Part shown: positions 60,443 to 64,000 of the stretch, piece after piece
Position numbering within the stretch: position 1 is the stretch's first letter
Layout of the letters: every line of letters begins with the position of its first letter
Origin: an uncultured Flavobacteriaceae bacterium
GTDB taxonomy: Bacteria; Bacteroidota; Bacteroidia; Flavobacteriales; Flavobacteriaceae
Length of the DNA: 64,000 bases
Assembly: GCA_905181615.1 (NCBI GenBank)
Contig: CAJIYH010000002.1
Location: 62,001 to 126,000 of the forward strand
Reading direction: 5' to 3'
Made by a program: the position numbers and the translations under genes
The notes under the pieces: generated by a model
What the model was told of the DNA's origin: nothing
What the model saw: only the letters and a program-made list of their open reading frames with translations
The model's database searches: none

Positions 60443-61080
60443 AGAATGTGACTAATTGTCAACCCATCTCTTAAGGGTAAAAGAACACTTTCTACTCTTG
60501 GATCATTAGCTAAAAGTTTATTATACTCTTGAAGTACTTGTGTGTCTTTATCATTTACTTCAGCTTCTTTAATTACTTTACCACTCCACAATACATTGTC
60601 AGATATAATTACTCCACCGGAATTCATTTTTGGAAGCACCAATTCTAAGTAGTTGATGTAATTATTTTTATCAGCGTCTATAAAGACAAGATCATAACCC
60701 GAAGCTAGTTTAGGGATTATGTCTTTTGCGTTTCCGAGATGTTGCTTTATTTGACTTCCAAAACCAGATCGATCAAAGTATTTTCTTTGAAAATCAACTA
60801 ATTCTTCGTTTTTATCTAAAGTGTCTATTTGCCCATCATGGGATAATCCTTCGGACAAACAAAGTGTTGCGTAGCCAGTGTAAGTTCCAATTTCAAGGAT
60901 TTTTTTAGGGCGAATTATTTTAGATAAAACACTTAAGAATCTTCCTTGTAATGATCCACTTAACATTCTGGGGAGTAAAATCTTTTGATAAGTTTCCCTT
61001 GTTAATTCCTTCAGAATATCAGGTTCATCATTTGAATGTCTGGTTGCATAATCCAAAAGGTCTTTACTTATAAAATCCAT
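60439..61080 (-). CDS. O-methyltransferase (class I, SAM-dependent)
   Basis: A 213-aa catechol-O-methyltransferase-like enzyme. The SAM motif is ILEIGTYTGYATLCLSEGL, the metal motif is LVFIDADKNNYINYLE, and VIISDNVLWSGKV comes after. Many relatives act on caffeoyl-type or other phenolic substrates, or on tRNA; the substrate is unknown. It starts 1 base after the flavin reductase, overlapping by a base, so the two are co-expressed. Confidence 0.92.
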   Translation of the reverse strand: MDFISKDLLDYATRHSNDEPDILKELTRETYQKILLPRMLSGSLQGRFLSVLSKIIRPKKILEIGTYTGYATLCLSEGLSHDGQIDTLDKNEELVDFQRKYFDRSGFGSQIKQHLGNAKDIIPKLASGYDLVFIDADKNNYINYLELVLPKMNSGGVIISDNVLWSGKVIKEAEVNDKDTQVLQEYNKLLANDPRVESVLLPLRDGLTISHIL

Positions 61081-61706
61081 TATTTTTGCTTTAAATTAGG
61101 TCGTGCATATGGGAAACGATCTAAATGTTTAGGAAGAGCATAGCCCTCGAGTCCATTAATTGCAACTATTCCACCTTTTTCTAACTGTAGCCAACCATCT
61201 TTTTCAAGGATTTCATTTTGTATAAAAATATGCTCGATTTGACCCACAATCATTAAGGTATCGTTTTCTTCAATATGATATTCATTTACATAGCTACAAG
61301 CCAATTGAACAGGTGAGTTTTTAACAAAAGGAACTTCAATTTTGATTTTGTATTCTTCCTCAAGTTTAGTCTGATCAAATTCAGATGTGTTTTCTTGATA
61401 TTTAGCAGATGTATGATGTGCATCTTCTATTTGACTGTAATGAATATGATTTACAGTAAACCCCCCTGTATCTTTCAAATTTTCATAGGTGTGCCTGGCA
61501 ACAGTTGTTGGGCGTAATATAAAACCAATTAAAGGAGGATTACTCCCTAAATGAATTACAGAATTGAATACGGCTAAATTAGTAACACCTTTCTTTGACT
61601 TAGTCCCTATAAGGTTTGCAGATTTATAACCTGTACAACTGTTGATCATATTTAATCGGTATATCGAAGACATCTTCGAAATATCTTCTTTGGAGAAGTG
61701 TTTCAT
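61080..61706 (-). CDS. flavin reductase family protein
   Basis: A 208-aa FMN-binding split-barrel protein; GYKSANLIGTKSKKGVTNLAVFNSVIHLGSNPPLIGFIL is the family pattern. RHTYENLKDTGGFTVNHIHYSQI and the ENDTLMIVGQIEHIFI segment confirm it. Shorter than the one at 2063 and not obviously its close relative. First of a two-gene unit with the O-methyltransferase, which hints at a shared pathway, not known. Confidence 0.9.
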   Translation of the reverse strand: MKHFSKEDISKMSSIYRLNMINSCTGYKSANLIGTKSKKGVTNLAVFNSVIHLGSNPPLIGFILRPTTVARHTYENLKDTGGFTVNHIHYSQIEDAHHTSAKYQENTSEFDQTKLEEEYKIKIEVPFVKNSPVQLACSYVNEYHIEENDTLMIVGQIEHIFIQNEILEKDGWLQLEKGGIVAINGLEGYALPKHLDRFPYARPNLKQK

Positions 61707-61740
61707 TTTTTGTTTTGAAAATAATTATGAAGCTTTCTTT

Positions 61741-61944
61741 TTAGTTGTTTTTTTCATCCTCTTTCATTATTTGATATATCAGAAAAAGTACACCAACAAC
61801 TAGGCATCCCATGTAAATGAAATGTTTATATGTTTCTATTCCCTTAAAGGAGCCGCTTAAAATAACATTGTCCATACCGAAAATAAACCCAAAAATAAAA
61901 AGTAAAATAAAAAAGAACCTGTATTTATTAAGTATTGCTTTCAT
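61741..61944 (-). CDS. small membrane protein, 67 aa
   Basis: A 67-aa protein with two hydrophobic helices: FFFILLFIFGFIFGMDNVIL and YKHFIYMGCLVVGVLFLIYQI. Ends in a charged tail (MKEDEKNN). The ATG at 61944 is preferred to 61968. No family recognised. It lies 34 bases before the flavin reductase on the same strand, so it may be part of that transcript. Confidence 0.6.
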   Translation of the reverse strand: MKAILNKYRFFFILLFIFGFIFGMDNVILSGSFKGIETYKHFIYMGCLVVGVLFLIYQIMKEDEKNN

Positions 61945-62105
61945 AGAGTTAATAAATATGAGCTGCATATAAACACAGCTTAATTATATATTAGGCTAAA
62001 ATTAATGAATTATTTCAACATCTAATTTGACACATACTTTTAAATTTTTAAAGATTAAATTCAAATTCAATTACTATTTAACATATATGTAGTGAATATT
62101 TGTTT

Positions 62106-62113
62106 TATTTTTA
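62106..62113 (+). promoter_or_regulatory. -7-like element, leaderless type
   Basis: TATTTTTA, four bases before the ATG at 62118. Supports that ATG as the start over an upstream TTG at 62100. Confidence 0.4.
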
Positions 62114-62117
62114 CAAG

Positions 62118-63137
62118 ATGCATTCCTATTCAACTAAAGGCTTCATTTTTATTAGTTTACTAGCTATTCAGCTATTGGTGGGTTGTACCGAACCTGTATT
62201 TTTTAATGCTACAGAACAAATAGATTTGTCTGGCTGGGAGAATACGGGAAGTGTCAACGCCTCTTTTTTAGCTACAAATCGTGTTTTTGCCTCTACCAAT
62301 AATACAGGTTCCCCTACTTTCGAGGTAAACTATATCGCAACAGCATCTAACATAGATAGCCTAATATGGCAATTCCCCGGAGGTACTCCAGCATCTTCAA
62401 CTTTGGTTCAAGAAGCTGTTACTTATGAGGGTTTCGGATCCTTTGATGTTGGCCTTGAAGTTTTTAATTCAGAGGATGTTGATCGAAGATATGTTGAAGA
62501 CTACATCCGCTTGTTTTATCAAGATGATTGGTCTTTTTCGGCAGACAGTTGGACTATTTCTGGGACAACATCTGCATCAGATTATGAGCCAAAAACAGAT
62601 GCGGATGGTAATGCAGTAACTTCATGGATTATAGTTCCATATACTGTAGCAAATCAGGCCGAGTGTCTTAAGTCATTTTCTAGCTTTCCGTCTAATAACC
62701 TTATTCTAGAGTTTGATTATAAATTAGAAAAAATACCCGTGCTCTATGTTGCTTCAAATTATGTTGTAAGTAGAACAACTACTATTATATCATCGGGAAC
62801 TTCAGTAACAAATACATTCACAATAACAAATCTCGACAACCCTATTGAATATGTTGATCAAGATACAACCCCTGTTCCAACTACTTTTATTTCTCCAAGT
62901 ACTTATCCAGGCGAAAGACGATTAATTTTAAATTATAATGGCTTTCCAATATGGGTGACCTCCAAAATGACAAACGGCTTATTTAAAAGAGTCAAGCTAT
63001 CACTTCCCTCTTTATCAAATTTTGAGCTAGGTTTTATAAAAACTCAAAATGCACTAGATGCCTCTGGAGTTATTGATTATCCTTATCAAGCAGAAATTAA
63101 AAATCTTACAATAAAACTTCGAGAAGAAGAGCAATAG
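62118..63137 (+). CDS. lipoprotein with PKD-like domain
   Basis: A 339-aa lipoprotein: MHSYSTKGFIFISLLAIQLLVGCTEP has a lipobox at Cys23. Residues ~65-135 resemble a PKD fold (PTFEVNYIATASNIDSLIWQFPGGTPASS, VTYEGFGSFDVGLEVFNSEDVDRR). The remainder is rich in beta strands (SFSADSWTISGTTSASDYEPKTD), like a carbohydrate-binding or adhesin module, but I cannot name it. No sugar-uptake genes are beside it. Probably surface exposed. Confidence 0.75.
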   Translation: MHSYSTKGFIFISLLAIQLLVGCTEPVFFNATEQIDLSGWENTGSVNASFLATNRVFASTNNTGSPTFEVNYIATASNIDSLIWQFPGGTPASSTLVQEAVTYEGFGSFDVGLEVFNSEDVDRRYVEDYIRLFYQDDWSFSADSWTISGTTSASDYEPKTDADGNAVTSWIIVPYTVANQAECLKSFSSFPSNNLILEFDYKLEKIPVLYVASNYVVSRTTTIISSGTSVTNTFTITNLDNPIEYVDQDTTPVPTTFISPSTYPGERRLILNYNGFPIWVTSKMTNGLFKRVKLSLPSLSNFELGFIKTQNALDASGVIDYPYQAEIKNLTIKLREEEQ

Positions 63138-63150
63138 TTCAACTTTTGTG

Positions 63151-64000
63151 TTAAAATATTCTTCCAGGATTTAGAATGTTTTTTGAGTCAAAGGTTTTCT
63201 TAAGAATTTTCATCAATTCAATTTCTTCTTTAGATCTACTTGTATGTAAATAGGCTTTTTTATGCAAGCCAATTCCATGTTCAGCAGAAACCGAGCCTCC
63301 CACTTCTTTTAAAGGCTTATAAATAATTTGGTTGATTGCTTCAATAATTTCAGGAGTGTTGTCTTTCTTGCCAATTATGTAATGAATGTTTCCATCGGCT
63401 ACATGTCCAAAACTAAAAACACGCTCAACAAAGGGTAATTTATAGAGTTCTTCTGTTGCCTTTTTAACAAGTTCTCCAATGAGAGGGATGGGTATACTTA
63501 TGTCAAAGTGCTGATCATAGTTAGCTTGAGCAGCTAGAATAGAAACATCTTCACGGATTTGCCATATAGTATTTAATTCTCTTTCAGATTGCGCCATAAC
63601 ACCATCTTGAATTAATTCCATTTCTATGGATTCACTAATTAAATTTTCAAGTCTACTATAATCTTCTTTAGGTTGACTTCCCAGGCTTTCGACAAACACA
63701 TAATAATTATATTCTGAATTAAGAGGAGGATTAAGGTGCGAAGATTCTCCAGTCATTGCTTTGTATGTGTCTTGCCACATCAATTCAAAACCACTTAAGG
63801 TTCCTGCTAGATTTTTTTCTAAGAATTTCAAGACTTTGATGACATTGTCATAAGTTTTAATTCCAACAATAGCTGATGAGCGACTTGAAGGGGCTTCAGA
63901 GAGTCTCAGAATGATTTTGGTGATAATTCCCAAAGTTCCTTCGGAGCCTATAAAAAATTGCTTAAGATCGTATCCAGAGTTGTCTTTGATTGTTTTTTTT
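63151..64000 (-). CDS. FAD-linked oxidase (GlcD/DLD-type), 5' end cut by the window edge
   Basis: C-terminal part of a flavin 2-hydroxyacid dehydrogenase. On the minus strand the window opens in frame at KTIKDNSGYDLKQFFIGSEGTLGIIT, the end of the FAD-binding 4 domain; then comes the FAD-oxidase C domain with FSFGHVADGNIHYIIG and VGGSVSAEHGIGLHKKAYL. Family candidates are glycolate oxidase, D-lactate dehydrogenase or D-2-hydroxyglutarate dehydrogenase; the substrate cannot be set from this part. About 280 residues are visible; normal is ~460-500. An ATG at 63933 is internal, not the start. Confidence 0.9.
   Translation of the reverse strand, partial: KKTIKDNSGYDLKQFFIGSEGTLGIITKIILRLSEAPSSRSSAIVGIKTYDNVIKVLKFLEKNLAGTLSGFELMWQDTYKAMTGESSHLNPPLNSEYNYYVFVESLGSQPKEDYSRLENLISESIEMELIQDGVMAQSERELNTIWQIREDVSILAAQANYDQHFDISIPIPLIGELVKKATEELYKLPFVERVFSFGHVADGNIHYIIGKKDNTPEIIEAINQIIYKPLKEVGGSVSAEHGIGLHKKAYLHTSRSKEEIELMKILKKTFDSKNILNPGRIF

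Noticed and set aside
1-64000. CRISPR arrays, insertion sequences, prophage, integrase or attachment sites
   Set aside because: I found no regularly spaced repeats, transposase or phage genes, or matching direct repeats around a tRNA. This was by eye, so small elements could be missed.

Overview
This is about 64 kb of an AT-rich chromosome from a member of Bacteroidota, most likely a marine flavobacterium. The signs are TAnnTTTG-type -7 promoter elements with few Shine-Dalgarno sequences, a Bacteroidota-style ftsX-DUF3098-uppP-truB operon, DUF4271, DUF4296, DUF6702 and PorT-like proteins, mevalonate-pathway genes, and an arsenosugar-biosynthesis cluster. Genes are packed tightly: many start/stop codons overlap, and several convergent neighbours share their stop codons. 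Both window ends cut a gene: a homogentisate dioxygenase at the left and a GlcD-type FAD-linked oxidase at the right. The genus assignment is inference; no 16S rRNA gene is present.

Layout. 1-4.7 kb: phenylalanine/tyrosine catabolism (homogentisate dioxygenase, fumarylacetoacetase, flavin-reductase-like protein, phenylalanine hydroxylase with a long C-terminal extension). 4.77-5.2 kb: a decayed PrsW-type membrane protease. 5.2-8.6 kb: glutaredoxin, an ExbB/ExbD energy-transduction operon and an outer-membrane barrel protein. 8.6-18 kb (minus strand): rpoN, asnS, an RND/MMPL exporter, frr, pyrH, truB, uppP, DUF3098 and ftsX. 18-24 kb: leuS coupled to a SemiSWEET gene, an Lrp-type regulator, DUF423, hemD and DUF4271. 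23.7-29.6 kb: polyprenol-phosphate mannose synthase, dihydroorotase, a DUF4296 lipoprotein, an epimerase, tyrS and an orphan LuxE-like acyltransferase. 29.7-34.4 kb: a PhoB/PhoR-like two-component system, trmB with an alkyltransferase-like protein, and an Fe-S assembly operon (mrp-nfu-ferredoxin). 34.4-40.9 kb: a GH13 lipoprotein, a GDPD, TspO, then mevalonate decarboxylase, a GHMP kinase, a UbiA prenyltransferase and an RluB-type pseudouridine synthase.

40.8-47.4 kb (minus strand) holds three glycosyltransferases following a membrane polyferredoxin (NosR/NapH-like) and its FAD oxidoreductase partner, a redox module of unclear purpose. 47.7-48.4 kb is a GH113-like glycoside hydrolase destroyed by a frameshift, a nonsense codon and an internal deletion. 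48.4-53.6 kb (minus strand) is a complete-looking arsenosugar operon: AhpD-like protein, radical-SAM ArsS, TIGR04282-type transferase, purine nucleoside phosphorylase, ArsM, DUF547 and a TIGR04283-type transferase. From 53.9 kb: a VanY-type peptidase, two GNATs, tRNA-Gly(UCC), two tandem carboxypeptidase-regulatory-domain proteins with DUF6702, an M1 metallopeptidase, TatA, an O-methyltransferase, a flavin reductase, a PKD-like lipoprotein and the truncated FAD oxidase. I saw no CRISPR array, insertion sequence, prophage or integron.
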